Shown: positions 29,267-37,839 of the stretch, piece by piece
Layout of the letters: each line of letters starts with the position of its first letter
Position numbering within the stretch: the stretch's first letter is position 1
Assembly (NCBI RefSeq): GCF_010726765.1
Contig: NZ_AP022601.1
Location: 3,410,001-3,474,000, forward strand
Origin: Mycobacterium gallinarum
GTDB taxonomy: Bacteria; Actinomycetota; Actinomycetes; Mycobacteriales; Mycobacteriaceae
Direction: 5' to 3'
DNA: 64,000 bases
The notes under the pieces: model-generated
The model's input: only the letters and a program-made list of their open reading frames with translations
Databases searched by the model: none
Told to the model about the DNA's origin: nothing
Program-made: the position numbers and the translations under genes

Positions 29267-30247
29267 TTGCCGATGATCGCAGGTGACAGCGCGCCTGACT
29301 TCACGCTGCTGGATCACACTGGCCGACCACGGACGCTGTCCGGGCTCCTTTCCGAAGGGCCGGTCGTGCTGTTCTTCTATCCCTTGGCGTCCTCGCCGAT
29401 GTGTACGGCCCAGGCGTGTCATTTTCGCGACCTGAGCAACGAGTTCGCCGCGGTGGGTGCCCGTCGAGTGGGTATCAGCACCGACACCGTCGACAAGCAG
29501 GCCCACTTCGCCCAGCAGCGCTCGTTCGACTATCCGCTGCTGTCCGACGTGGACGGCGTGGTGTCCGAAATGTTCGGGGTGCGCCGGGGCAGGCTCGTCA
29601 AGTTGCAGAAGTCCCTGGCGACACGCGAGGCGTCTCCCCGACGCGGCAGGCACACTCGGCGCCGGGGCCTGATGGCCCGGCTGCTGCCGGTCAGGCGGAC
29701 GACGTTCGTCATCGGCACCGACCGCACCGTGCTCAAGGTCGTCTCCACCGAGCTGCGCGCATCGGTGCACGCCGACCAGGCCTTGTGGTTCTTGCAGAAC
29801 CTCCACCTGCCGCATACCAGAGGCACGCACACCGCACCACAACAGCCGCCGCCGGAAGCCAGACCGCTCGGCGATCTCTTCATCGAACCGGAGGCCGCCG
29901 CGCGCGAGCCGAGTCTGGTCCGGCCGTACGCGCTGACGGCCGGCCGCACCGATGCCGATGTCGAGCTGCCCCTGGAGGCTCCGGTCCAAGCGGCCGTCAC
30001 GGCCACGCCGCCGCGCTGGCCGAAAAACGATGTGCGAGGCCAGATCCTGACGTACTGCGCGCACAGCCGCTCCATCGCCGAGATCGCCGCTGCGCTCTCG
30101 TTACCGCTCGGTGCGACGCGGTTCCTGGTCGGCGATCTGGTGACACAGGGCCATCTGCGGGTGAACGCCACCCCCGCCGACTCGATGACGATCGAGGAAC
30201 GCCGCGAACTGTTGACGAGGACGCTGCGCGGCCTACGCGCACTCTGA
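29267..30247 (+). CDS. Bcp-type peroxiredoxin fused to a C-terminal DUF742 domain
   Basis: Residues 1-180 form an AhpC/TSA-Bcp domain: peroxidatic Cys46 and resolving Cys51 in SSPMCTAQACHFRD (atypical 2-Cys spacing C-x4-C) and RRTTFVIGTDRTVLKV. An Arg-rich insertion (about 119-144) interrupts the usual loop. Residues 216-326 match DUF742: SLVRPYALTAGRT, VRGQILTYCAHSRSIAEIAAAL, LPLGATRFLVGDLVTQGHL. DUF742 normally occurs as a separate small protein in operons with a sensor kinase, a roadblock/MglB protein and a Ras-like GTPase. None of these is nearby. The frame is continuous; the start is TTG 29267 or ATG 29273. Confidence 0.83.
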   Translation: MPMIAGDSAPDFTLLDHTGRPRTLSGLLSEGPVVLFFYPLASSPMCTAQACHFRDLSNEFAAVGARRVGISTDTVDKQAHFAQQRSFDYPLLSDVDGVVSEMFGVRRGRLVKLQKSLATREASPRRGRHTRRRGLMARLLPVRRTTFVIGTDRTVLKVVSTELRASVHADQALWFLQNLHLPHTRGTHTAPQQPPPEARPLGDLFIEPEAAAREPSLVRPYALTAGRTDADVELPLEAPVQAAVTATPPRWPKNDVRGQILTYCAHSRSIAEIAAALSLPLGATRFLVGDLVTQGHLRVNATPADSMTIEERRELLTRTLRGLRAL

Positions 30248-30673
30248 GCGGGTCGATCCGCTCAAACCGGTGAGACGACTGAGCGCGGCGAAGCCGTCGT
30301 CGCTGCCAGGCCAGTGGGCCCGGACCGCATCCATTCCGGCTCGACGCACGACACTGCGCAGGACCGCTGTGACGATGATGGCGTCGTCCGCGTAGCCGAG
30401 CACGGGGACGAAGTCGGGAATCAAGTCGAACGGCATCGCCAAGTAGGCCAACAGCAATGCGAGTCGGATCCTGACGCCACGGGGTAGCGACCTGTCCGCG
30501 GCGAGCCGGCGGATGAGGCGAAGCACGTCGGGCAGGATGCGAATCGCCTCGCGCAGCAGCCCTGCGCGGGGCCGCACCACGATCAGTGCGATCACCAGAG
30601 CAAGCCAGGACAGCACAAGTGCGACGGCAACGCCGATGATCAGGTCCCACAAGAAGGTTCCCGTCACACACAC
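30233..30673 (-). CDS. DUF1232 (YkvA-like) membrane protein
   Basis: A 146-residue protein. One N-terminal helix (about 7-33, FLWDLIIGVAVALVLSWLAL) precedes the DUF1232 signature LAYLAMPFDLIPDFVPVLGY-ADDAIIVTAVLRSVV. The domain is widespread and uncharacterised. Its 3' end overlaps the convergent peroxiredoxin-DUF742 gene by 15 bp, so the two transcripts are antisense at their tails. Confidence 0.85.
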   Translation of the reverse strand: MCVTGTFLWDLIIGVAVALVLSWLALVIALIVVRPRAGLLREAIRILPDVLRLIRRLAADRSLPRGVRIRLALLLAYLAMPFDLIPDFVPVLGYADDAIIVTAVLRSVVRRAGMDAVRAHWPGSDDGFAALSRLTGLSGSTRSECA

Positions 30674-30733
30674 CCCCGCAGATCGTTCACCATGAACGAA
30701 CCTACTAGCGGGTGCGAGTGCCCTCGGCAGCCG

Positions 30734-31117
30734 CTAAGGATATGTCAGGCCGGGCAAGCAGTTGATGAACGGTATGCACGGCGGAGGCGGTGGCGCCGGC
30801 GGGCCGGGCGGTTGCCCCTGGATGATCACCGGCTCGGTCAGCGGCGCCGCGGGGTCGAAGTAGAAGGTGTGACAGACGTTCATATCCCAGTTCGGTATCG
30901 GCTCCATACCCGAGCCCGGACACCACAGCTGACCGCAGACGCCGTTCGCGTCGCAGGTGCCCGGCGGCCCCTCGGGCGGCGCACACGGCGGAGTATTCGC
31001 ATTCGACGGTGAACAGAACGGTATTGCGTTCGCCGCAGGCGCCAGCACGGCTGCGACGTTCATGCCGACGGAGGCAAACGTGGCCGTCGCACACACTGCG
31101 ATAAGGGCTTTGTGCAT
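30734..31117 (-). CDS. Secreted proline/cysteine-rich protein, 127 residues
   Basis: ATG 31117 starts a signal peptide MHKALIAVCATATFASVGM ending near PAANA. The mature part has eight cysteines (FCSPS, PPCAPP, GTCDANGVCGQLWCPG, NVCHTF, PPCIPFINC) and a proline-rich C-terminus. It probably forms an exported, disulphide-rich mycobacterial protein. The family is not recognised beyond similarity to other small mycobacterial secreted proteins. Confidence 0.72.
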   Translation of the reverse strand: MHKALIAVCATATFASVGMNVAAVLAPAANAIPFCSPSNANTPPCAPPEGPPGTCDANGVCGQLWCPGSGMEPIPNWDMNVCHTFYFDPAAPLTEPVIIQGQPPGPPAPPPPPCIPFINCLPGLTYP

Positions 31118-31212
31118 GTGGCCAGTAAACCGCGCCACGTTGCCTACCGATCCCAATATCTGCGTCCGGCGCATGAGTACTAACGTCGATGCCACCGACG
31201 ATGGAGGTGCGC

Positions 31213-31611
31213 GTGGCCGGACAAATTCCTTTGGTCGACTACCTGGTGCTGGACGGCGACGAAGCGCATCTGGTCGCGCAGCAATGCGCGAACTGCGGGG
31301 CCCGGTTCTTCGACCGGCGCAACGCGTGCGCCGGCTGTTTCGCCACCGACTTCACGACGGTGCCGATCCCGACCGAGGGCGTGGTGCGGGCATTCACGAT
31401 CGTCGCTTTTGCCGCACCGGGCATTCCCGTGCCCTTCGTCGCTGCGGTCGTCGATTGCGGGGGGACGCAGGTTCGCGCCAACCTCATCAACGTCGAGCCC
31501 GACGCCGAGCACGTCCGCGACGGCATGAAGGTGCGCCTGGCCACCCATTCGATCGGCACCGATTCCCAGGGCACCGAGGCCATCGGCTTCGGCTTCGAGC
31601 CCGTCGACTGA
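31213..31611 (+). CDS. DUF35 OB-fold/zinc-ribbon acyl-CoA-associated protein
   Basis: A 132-residue protein. The rubredoxin-like zinc ribbon C-x2-C...C-x2-C (QCANCGARF, ACAGCF) at about residues 24-43 is followed by an OB-fold. DUF35 proteins pair with thiolase/lipid-transfer proteins or dehydratases, as in steroid side-chain degradation (ChsH2-Ltp2). GTG 31213 is chosen because GGAGG at 31203-31207 is correctly spaced. Upstream ATGs at 31189 and 31201 have no RBS. The thiolase partner starts 31 bp downstream. Confidence 0.85.
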   Translation: MAGQIPLVDYLVLDGDEAHLVAQQCANCGARFFDRRNACAGCFATDFTTVPIPTEGVVRAFTIVAFAAPGIPVPFVAAVVDCGGTQVRANLINVEPDAEHVRDGMKVRLATHSIGTDSQGTEAIGFGFEPVD

Positions 31612-31642
31612 CCCGACCCCATCTGGCGAAGGAGTTTCAACC

Positions 31643-32854
31643 ATGAGCGCAAGCGACGAGGTGTGGATCGTCGGCATTCAGATGACCAAGTTCGGCAAGC
31701 ACCCCGACCTGGACACCGTCGACCTGGCGGCGGAGGCGGCGACGGGAGCGCTCGCCGACGCAGGGGTCACGATGGCGGATATCGGGGTGATCGCGGCCGG
31801 CAACCTGATGAACGCCAGTGCCGGTATCGGACAACAACTTCAGAAGCAGATCGGTCAGACCGGCATCCCCGTCTACAACGTCGCCAACGCATGCGCGACC
31901 GGTGCGACGGCGTTGCGGACCGCCATCATGGCGGTGAAGGCCGGCGAAGTCGATTACGGTCTGGCCGTCGGCGTCGAAAAGCTCTCCGGCGCAGGACTGC
32001 TCGGCGGTGGCGGCTCGAAGAAAAAGGACGCCGACACCTGGACTCCGGCCGGCCGGTACGGCGCGGTCGCGCCGATCGACGGCCGGATCGGCACCGAGAC
32101 CATGCCTGGCGTGTTCGCGCAGATCGGCATGGAGTACGGCCACAAGTACGGCGGCACCAGCTTCGAGTTGTTTGCCAAGATCAGCGAGAAGAATCACGCG
32201 CACTCGACGCTGAATCCGCTTGCGTCCTACCAGAAGAGGTTCACGCTGGAACAGATCATGAACGACGTCATGATCGCGTACCCCAACACCCGTCCGATGT
32301 GCTCGGCCAACTGTGACGGCGCCGCTGCCGCGGTCGTGTGCAACGGCGAGACGCTGGCTTCGCTGTCGCTCGAACAGCGGCGCCGAGCGGTGAAGGTGTC
32401 GGCCTCGGTGCTGACCACCGACCCCTATGAGGAGGGCTGCCAGGTGCTGCCCAACGTCAACACGTTGACGCGCAAGGCCGCTGCCATCGCCTACGAGCAG
32501 GCCGGCGTCGGGCCGAAGGATCTCGATCTGGTCGAGCTACACGACTGCTTCGCCACCGCGGAGCTGGTGCACTACGACAACCTGATGCTGTGCGAAGAGG
32601 GCGGGGCCGCTGACTTCTTCAATTCCGGCGCCACCTGGCGCGACGGCTCGACCCCGGTGAATGTGTCGGGCGGGCTGGAGTCGAAGGGCCATCCCATTGC
32701 CGCGACGGGCATCGCCAACGTCTGGGAGATCTGCCACCATCTGCGTGGCGAGGCCGGCGACCGGCAGATCGCGAATGCGAAGGTCGGCCTGGCCCACGTG
32801 ATCGGACTGGGTTCGGCCTGCGGCGTCCACATCTTGGAGAAATCGGCTGCGTGA
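31643..32854 (+). CDS. Thiolase-superfamily lipid-transfer protein / acetyl-CoA acetyltransferase
   Basis: A 403-residue SCP-x/Ltp-type thiolase. The nucleophile cysteine region NACATGATAL, the VELHDCFATAELV histidine block and GGLESKGHPIAATGIA are conserved; the C-terminal GLGSACGVHIL replaces the usual CxG motif. A DUF35 partner is encoded just upstream, as in aldolase-type Ltp2 complexes and related thiolases. The reaction is probably thiolytic or retro-aldol cleavage of a bulky acyl-CoA such as a sterol side chain. GAAGGAG lies 11 nt before ATG 31643. Confidence 0.85.
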   Translation: MSASDEVWIVGIQMTKFGKHPDLDTVDLAAEAATGALADAGVTMADIGVIAAGNLMNASAGIGQQLQKQIGQTGIPVYNVANACATGATALRTAIMAVKAGEVDYGLAVGVEKLSGAGLLGGGGSKKKDADTWTPAGRYGAVAPIDGRIGTETMPGVFAQIGMEYGHKYGGTSFELFAKISEKNHAHSTLNPLASYQKRFTLEQIMNDVMIAYPNTRPMCSANCDGAAAAVVCNGETLASLSLEQRRRAVKVSASVLTTDPYEEGCQVLPNVNTLTRKAAAIAYEQAGVGPKDLDLVELHDCFATAELVHYDNLMLCEEGGAADFFNSGATWRDGSTPVNVSGGLESKGHPIAATGIANVWEICHHLRGEAGDRQIANAKVGLAHVIGLGSACGVHILEKSAA

Positions 32855-32876
32855 GGCAGCTGCTGATCAATCGTTG

Positions 32877-32949
32877 TGGAGCTAAGGGGATTCGAACCCC
32901 TGACCTTCTCGATGCGAACGAGACGCGCTACCAACTGCGCCATAGCCCC
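32877..32949 (-). tRNA. tRNA-Ala (anticodon CGC)
   Basis: The reverse strand gives a 73-nt cloverleaf: acceptor GGGGCTA/TAGCTCC with the alanine identity pair G3:U70, D-arm GCGCAGTTGGTAGCGC, anticodon stem TCTCG/CGAGA around loop TTCGCAT (anticodon CGC) and T-arm AGGGG-TTCGAAT-CCCCT. The discriminator is A. The CCA end is not encoded. Confidence 0.95.
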
Positions 32950-33003
32950 TGATACCGGTAGCACACGCTACCAGTCGCAGCCCGCGGGTCGAAAACCGCA
33001 GGG

Positions 33004-34035
33004 CTACTGGCCTGCGGCGCGCGGAAGGTCGTAGTGACGTGCGAACGGGGCGTAGTCGAGGTGCTCGAAGATCGGGTCCTCGTCGTCGATCTCCAGCACC
33101 ACCGAACCCGGCCGCCGCAGTCGTGACGGCACCACGTCGAACTCTCTGTCGTCGGTGTTCTCCACCCCGAGCCGCGACCGGGCCATGCGCTGCGCGCGAC
33201 GGCGCCGCAACTTCTCCTCGATCCGCGTCTGGCGTCGCAGGTAGCCCAGGTAGAACAGTGTCACCGCGCTGACGACGGCGCTGACCCACCACATGATCGG
33301 CGAGACGGTGTACGCCGTCACGACCGCCGCGATCACCAGCACCGCCATGACGGTCAGCATCCGCTTGCGGAACTTGTACTTGCGCGCGCTCACCGCAGCA
33401 CCGGTCTTCGATTCGTAGCGGCGCTTGCGGGCGGCACTCAGCGAGTCGGCCAGCTCGAGGTCGTTGTCCGACGGCGACTCCAGACCGGCGGAATCGGCGA
33501 CGTACTCATACTCGTCGTCGGTACCCTCCAATGCGGGTCCGGCTTCGGGTTCGCGCTCGGCCTGCGGTTCGCCGGCCTCTTCGGCAACGGGTTCCTCTTC
33601 GGCGACGCCATCGAAATCCAGTGTCAGCTCGTCGGTTTCAGCCCGCGCGGACTCACCGACCGGTAGCGCGGTGGCGTCCTCGTCGATCACGTCGACATCG
33701 AGGTAGCCGGGATCCTCGTCCTTCTCATCGACGGCGGCAACCCGCACGACCGTCCGGCGGGCCGGGGCCTCTTGTGCCTCGTCGTCGCGATCTTCGTCGA
33801 GGTCGTCATCGAGGTCTTCCTCGGACGGCCGCCAGTCCGGATCGCTGGCATGGCCGGCCGCGGGCGACTTGCGCCGTAGGAGCCGAGCTCGGCTGTCGTT
33901 GAGAACCCGCGTCGCCAGCGCGACGTCGCTGGTGCGGCGCACTGCGTCTCGCTTGCTGATCAGCATCGGGACGAGCACGAACAGCCAGAGGACGACGAGA
34001 GAGATCCACAGGAGGGATTGGGGGATGCTTGGCAT
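33004..34035 (-). CDS. glpR: GlpR-like membrane receptor of the gephyrin-like Glp protein (Rv0996-like)
   Basis: A 343-residue protein. An N-terminal helix (about 6-26, LLWISLVVLWLFVLVPMLIS) precedes a long acidic, disordered linker (about 60-205). Two further transmembrane helices (about 245-290) and a basic/acidic tail follow. Layout and synteny match Rv0996. Its corynebacterial orthologue GLPR binds the MoeA-like Glp and links FtsZ/Wag31 to cell division and polar growth. ATG 34035 is chosen since the frame upstream has no family similarity. Glp is encoded two genes upstream on the same strand. Confidence 0.78.
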   Translation of the reverse strand: MPSIPQSLLWISLVVLWLFVLVPMLISKRDAVRRTSDVALATRVLNDSRARLLRRKSPAAGHASDPDWRPSEEDLDDDLDEDRDDEAQEAPARRTVVRVAAVDEKDEDPGYLDVDVIDEDATALPVGESARAETDELTLDFDGVAEEEPVAEEAGEPQAEREPEAGPALEGTDDEYEYVADSAGLESPSDNDLELADSLSAARKRRYESKTGAAVSARKYKFRKRMLTVMAVLVIAAVVTAYTVSPIMWWVSAVVSAVTLFYLGYLRRQTRIEEKLRRRRAQRMARSRLGVENTDDREFDVVPSRLRRPGSVVLEIDDEDPIFEHLDYAPFARHYDLPRAAGQ

Positions 34036-34104
34036 GTCGCCGGCTCCTTTCCCCGTTAAGGCTAGGTCTTCTGACCTGCGCATCCGTGGATGGCGCGCCG
34101 AGAC

Positions 34105-34122
34105 AATTACACACCTGTAATT
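34105..34122. promoter_or_regulatory. AT-rich palindrome upstream of glpR
   Basis: AATTACA-CACC-TGTAATT is a perfect 7-bp-arm palindrome in an otherwise GC-rich region, 70 bp upstream of the glpR start and 84 bp after rimJ. It looks like an operator or an AT-rich promoter element. The binding protein was not recognised. Confidence 0.45.
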
Positions 34123-34206
34123 CGCTGCTGACAAGCACCAACAGTCACATGTGTCACTTTTGCAACAGATTGGCCTGGGTTCGGCATCGCAAGATCGACG
34201 CAGGCA

Positions 34207-34860
34207 TCACGTCCAGCTCGCGTGGCCCTGGCGCACCAGAGTCGACGCCGCCGAGCCGTTGAGCTCCTCGATGGTGATCGCCACCAACAGATGATCGCGC
34301 CATGCGCCGTCCACCTCGAGGTAACGGCGCAGCAGGCCCTCCTCGCGAAAGCCGACCTTTGCCAGCACAGCGCGACTCGCGGCGTTCTCGGGGCGCACCG
34401 TCGCCTCCACACGGTGCAACCGCACCGCGCTGAAACAATGGTCCAGCCCCAACGCCAGCGCGGCCGTCGCGACACCACCGCCCGTCGACGAGCTGGCCAC
34501 CCAGTACCCGATCCACGCCGAACGCAGCGCCCCATGCGTCACGTTTCCGATGGTCAATTGGCCGGCGAAGTCCCCGTCCAGTTCGATCACAAACGCCAAC
34601 ATCCGGCCCTTGCGCGCCTCTGACCGCAGCCCCGAGCACACCGAAGGCCAAGCCGTAATGGCGTGCCGCACTTCCCAATCCTGGCCGGTGGTCGGCTCCC
34701 ACGGCTCGAGATGAGCCCGGTCGGCCAACCGGATACGGCTCCACTGCGGACCATCGCGTAGCCGTACCGGACGCAGCCTCACCACGCCGGCGGGCACCCG
34801 CAACGGGCCGGCCGGCTGCGGCCACCCCGGATGTATGGAACTGGAACGCCACAGATTCAT
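34207..34860 (-). CDS. rimJ: RimJ/RimL-like GNAT N-acetyltransferase
   Basis: A GNAT acetyltransferase of 217 residues of the ribosomal-protein N-terminal acetyltransferase type. The acetyl-CoA motif region is ASSSTGGGVATAALALGLDHCF, and RVEATVRPENAASRAVLAKVGF is conserved (read as HRVEATVRPENAASRAVL). Actual substrates may include proteins other than ribosomal ones. It lies 20 bp downstream of moeA1/glp, as in Rv0994-Rv0995. Confidence 0.85.
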   Translation of the reverse strand: MNLWRSSSIHPGWPQPAGPLRVPAGVVRLRPVRLRDGPQWSRIRLADRAHLEPWEPTTGQDWEVRHAITAWPSVCSGLRSEARKGRMLAFVIELDGDFAGQLTIGNVTHGALRSAWIGYWVASSSTGGGVATAALALGLDHCFSAVRLHRVEATVRPENAASRAVLAKVGFREEGLLRRYLEVDGAWRDHLLVAITIEELNGSAASTLVRQGHASWT

Positions 34861-34880
34861 GACGGGTTGCCCGGCGTCGA

Positions 34881-36164
34881 TCAGCCGCGCTGGGCCAAGA
34901 ACGCGACGTCGACGATCTCGCCCGTGCGGATCTGTTCGGCCTCACTGGGAACGACGACCAGACAGTTTGCCTCGGCGAGCGTCGCGAGCAGATGCGACGG
35001 TGCGCCGGGCACGCCGCCGAGCGCCTGCACCAGGTACTCGCCGGTGTCCTGATCGCGCATCAACTGTCCCCGTAGATAACCCTTGCGACCGGCCACCGAG
35101 GCGATCGGCGACAGGGTGCGCGCCTGCACGATCCGCCGATGCGCCTGGCGCTTACCCAGCGACAGCCGGATCAGCGGACGCACCATGACCTCGAAAACGA
35201 CAAGCGCACTGACGGGGTTGGCGGGCAACAGGAACACCGGCACGCCGTCGCGTCCGAGCTGACCGAAGCCCTGCACCGAGCCCGGATGCATGGCGATACG
35301 CGCGACTTCCATCTCGCCGAGTTCCGCGAGGACCGCCCGCACACCTTCGGCGGCGGCCCCGCCGACCGCTCCGGCGATCACCACCACCTCGGCCCGGTTG
35401 ATCTGACCCTCGATGACATCGCGCAGCGCCTTGGGGTCCGTGTCGACGATGCCGACGCGGTTCACCTCTGCGCCCGCGTCGCGTCCCGCGGCGGCCAGCG
35501 CGTAGGAGTTGACGTCGTAGACCTGCCCATTGCCCGGCGTGCGGGAGATGTCAACGAGTTCGCCTCCCACACACAGCACCGACAGCCGCGGCTTCGGGTG
35601 CACGAGAACGCGGTCCCGCCCGACCGCGGCCAACAGCCCCACCTGCGCCGGTCCGATGATCGCTCCGGCGCGCACCGCCACGTCACCCGGCTGAACGTCG
35701 TCTCCGGTCCTGCGGACGTAGGCGCCGGAGCGGACACCCCGCAACACGGTCACCCGGGAGTCGCCGCCGTCGGTCCACCGCAGCGGGAGTACCGCGTCGG
35801 CGAGTGTCGGCATCGGCGCACCCGTTTGGACCCGGGCGGCCTGGCGCGGCTGCAGGCGGCTGGGGGTGCGCGCCCCGGCCTCGATCGAACCGATGACCGG
35901 CAGGCTCACCTCGCCGTCGGAGCCAGTCCGGGCGTCATCGCCGTCTTCGGTGTCGTCGCTGTCACCGGTTCCCACGCCGAGCACGTCGACGCTTCGGACC
36001 GCGTAGCCGTCGATGGCGGCTTGATCGAAGCCCGGCAGCGGACGCTCGGTGACCACCTCTTCGGCACACATCAGACCCTGTGCCTCGGCGATCGCCACCC
36101 TGACCGGTCTCGGGGCCACCGCGGCCGCGGCTACTCGGGCCTGCTGCTCCTCAACCGACCGCAC
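34881..36164 (-). CDS. moeA1: Gephyrin-like Glp / MoeA-family protein (MoeA1)
   Basis: A 427-residue MoeA-fold protein. Domains I-IV are present: N-terminal LPGFDQAAIDGYAVRS, EAGARTPSRL..QTGAPMPTLADAVLPL, the MPT-binding-like domain with VLCVGGELVDISRTPG, AVGGAAAEGVRAVLAELGEM, and FLLPANPVSALVVFEVMVRP. The canonical GDEL-type motif is replaced by GGELVD. An acidic insertion (about 50-70) is unusual. The corynebacterial orthologue Glp is not a molybdenum enzyme but a cell-division scaffold that binds FtsZ and the receptor encoded at 33004. Both functions remain possible. Confidence 0.85.
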   Translation of the reverse strand: MRSVEEQQARVAAAAVAPRPVRVAIAEAQGLMCAEEVVTERPLPGFDQAAIDGYAVRSVDVLGVGTGDSDDTEDGDDARTGSDGEVSLPVIGSIEAGARTPSRLQPRQAARVQTGAPMPTLADAVLPLRWTDGGDSRVTVLRGVRSGAYVRRTGDDVQPGDVAVRAGAIIGPAQVGLLAAVGRDRVLVHPKPRLSVLCVGGELVDISRTPGNGQVYDVNSYALAAAGRDAGAEVNRVGIVDTDPKALRDVIEGQINRAEVVVIAGAVGGAAAEGVRAVLAELGEMEVARIAMHPGSVQGFGQLGRDGVPVFLLPANPVSALVVFEVMVRPLIRLSLGKRQAHRRIVQARTLSPIASVAGRKGYLRGQLMRDQDTGEYLVQALGGVPGAPSHLLATLAEANCLVVVPSEAEQIRTGEIVDVAFLAQRG

Positions 36165-36201
36165 AACACGCCTTTCTAGGTGTCAGGGCGATCGCCGCGG
36201 G

Positions 36202-37113
36202 TCAGCAATCGATCAGCCCCAAGCGCTCCACCAACCACCGCCGCAGCTCGGGCCCGTAGTCGTCGCGCTCCAACGCAAAGTCAACCGCAGCCTTGAGGTA
36301 GCCGCCGGGATTTCCGAGGTCGTGTCGAGAACCGCGATGCACGACGACGTGCACCGGATGTCCCTCGTTGATCAGCAGGGCGATCGCATCGGTCAGCTGG
36401 ATCTCGCCGCCGGCGCCACGGGGAACCCGCTTGAGCGCACCGAAGATCGCACGGTCCAGCACGTAACGGCCGGCGGCGGCATACGGCGACGGCGCATCCT
36501 CGGCCTTCGGCTTCTCGAACATGCCCTTCACGCGCATCACGTTCGGATTGTTGGTGTCGGCGACGGGTTCGACGTCGAAGACGCCGTAGGCGCTGATCTC
36601 GTCGCGCGGCACCTCAAACGCGCACAGCACCGAACCGCCGCGCTTCGCACGGACTTTCGACATCGTTTCGAGCACGCCGGTGGGCAGCACCAGATCGTCG
36701 GGCAGCAACACCGCGATCGCGTCGTCGTCGTCCGTCAGGACACTCTCCACGCAGCCGACGGCGTGGCCGAGACCCAGCGGTTCGGACTGAACCACGGACT
36801 CCACCTTGAGGAGTCCGGGCGCACGCCGCACCTTCGCCAGCATCGAATGCTTACCGCGCGCCTCCAGCGTGCCCTCGAGCACGAGGTCCTGCACGAAGTG
36901 GGCCACCACCCCGTCCTTGCCTTCGGAGGTCACGATGACGAGCCGTTCGGCACCGGCCTCGGCGGCTTCCGCGGCGACCAGTTCGATGCCCGGCGTGTCC
37001 ACGACGGGCAACAACTCTTTCGGCACCGTCTTCGTCGCCGGCAGGAATCGTGTCCCCAAGCCTGCAGCCGGGACGACCGCGGTGCGCGGAATCGGTACCT
37101 CGGGCCGTGTCAT
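36202..37113 (-). CDS. galU: UTP-glucose-1-phosphate uridylyltransferase
   Basis: GalU makes UDP-glucose from UTP and glucose-1-phosphate for trehalose, galactan and glycolipid synthesis. The 303-residue protein has the nucleotidyltransferase loop AAGLGTRFLPATKTVPKELL, the acidic VLLPDDLVLP and GGEIQLTDAIALLI. ATG 37113 is 65 bp from divergent 5-FCL. It is followed by moeA1 at 37 bp, giving the operon galU-moeA1-rimJ-glpR as in M. tuberculosis. Confidence 0.93.
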   Translation of the reverse strand: MTRPEVPIPRTAVVPAAGLGTRFLPATKTVPKELLPVVDTPGIELVAAEAAEAGAERLVIVTSEGKDGVVAHFVQDLVLEGTLEARGKHSMLAKVRRAPGLLKVESVVQSEPLGLGHAVGCVESVLTDDDDAIAVLLPDDLVLPTGVLETMSKVRAKRGGSVLCAFEVPRDEISAYGVFDVEPVADTNNPNVMRVKGMFEKPKAEDAPSPYAAAGRYVLDRAIFGALKRVPRGAGGEIQLTDAIALLINEGHPVHVVVHRGSRHDLGNPGGYLKAAVDFALERDDYGPELRRWLVERLGLIDC

Positions 37114-37178
37114 CGTTCACACACTAGTGTCCTAACGGCAGTTGAACCTCCCGAGTCCCGAGGTTTTGGAGGCGGTGC

Positions 37179-37745
37179 GTGCGAACGAAAGCTGAACTGC
37201 GCACGGCGATCTTGATGGCTCGCCGCGCAGTGTCGCCGCGCGAGCACGCCGTCGAGGCGCAGTCCCTCGCTCGCCATCTGGCTGCACTCATCACCGATGT
37301 CGCAACCGTGTGCGCATACGTACCGGTCGGCTCCGAGCCGGGATCCATGGACCTGGTCGACACACTGCACGGCCGCGGCGTGCGGGTGCTTCTGCCGGTC
37401 GCCCGCCGCGATGTCGCGGGGCTGCAGTGGGGCGAATACCGCCCCGGAGAGCTCGTCGAGGCACCGTTCGGACTGCGCGAACCCGCCGCACCGTGGCAGG
37501 GGGCCGACGCGATCGCTCAGGCATCGGTGATCCTGGTGCCCGCGCTGGCGGTCGATCGCAACGGCGTCCGGCTGGGTCGCGGCGCGGGGTTCTACGACCG
37601 CGCCCTGCCGCTGGCAGATCCCGCAGCGCACCGAATCGCCGTCGTGCGCGACGACGAACTGGTCGATGCCCTGCCCGCCGAACCGCACGATGTGCGCATG
37701 ACCCATGCCCTGACCCCGGCCCGCGGGTCAGTGACGCTCGACTGA
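37179..37745 (+). CDS. 5-formyltetrahydrofolate cyclo-ligase
   Basis: A 188-residue enzyme converting 5-formyl-THF to 5,10-methenyl-THF with ATP. The N-terminal basic helix RTKAELRTAILMARRAV and the ATP/folate motif RLGRGAGFYDRAL are present. GTG 37179 has GGAGGC 6-8 nt upstream. Synteny is Rv0992c. The following gene ruc has its own CIRCE-linked promoter 148 bp away. Confidence 0.9.
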   Translation: MRTKAELRTAILMARRAVSPREHAVEAQSLARHLAALITDVATVCAYVPVGSEPGSMDLVDTLHGRGVRVLLPVARRDVAGLQWGEYRPGELVEAPFGLREPAAPWQGADAIAQASVILVPALAVDRNGVRLGRGAGFYDRALPLADPAAHRIAVVRDDELVDALPAEPHDVRMTHALTPARGSVTLD

Positions 37746-37839
37746 TGCCGAATCGGGCGCGCAAACCCACCGCGGCGGTTGATCAGCGCGCCGAATTCGC
37801 ATCGAGCCGGACGGGAATGGCGACGGCCACGTAGCGGTT

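Noticed and set aside
37745..37834. A 29-codon mini-ORF overlapping the stop of 5-formyltetrahydrofolate cyclo-ligase
   Set aside because: It has no RBS of its own, is Ala/Arg/Thr rich as expected for random GC-rich sequence, and no conserved feature was seen.
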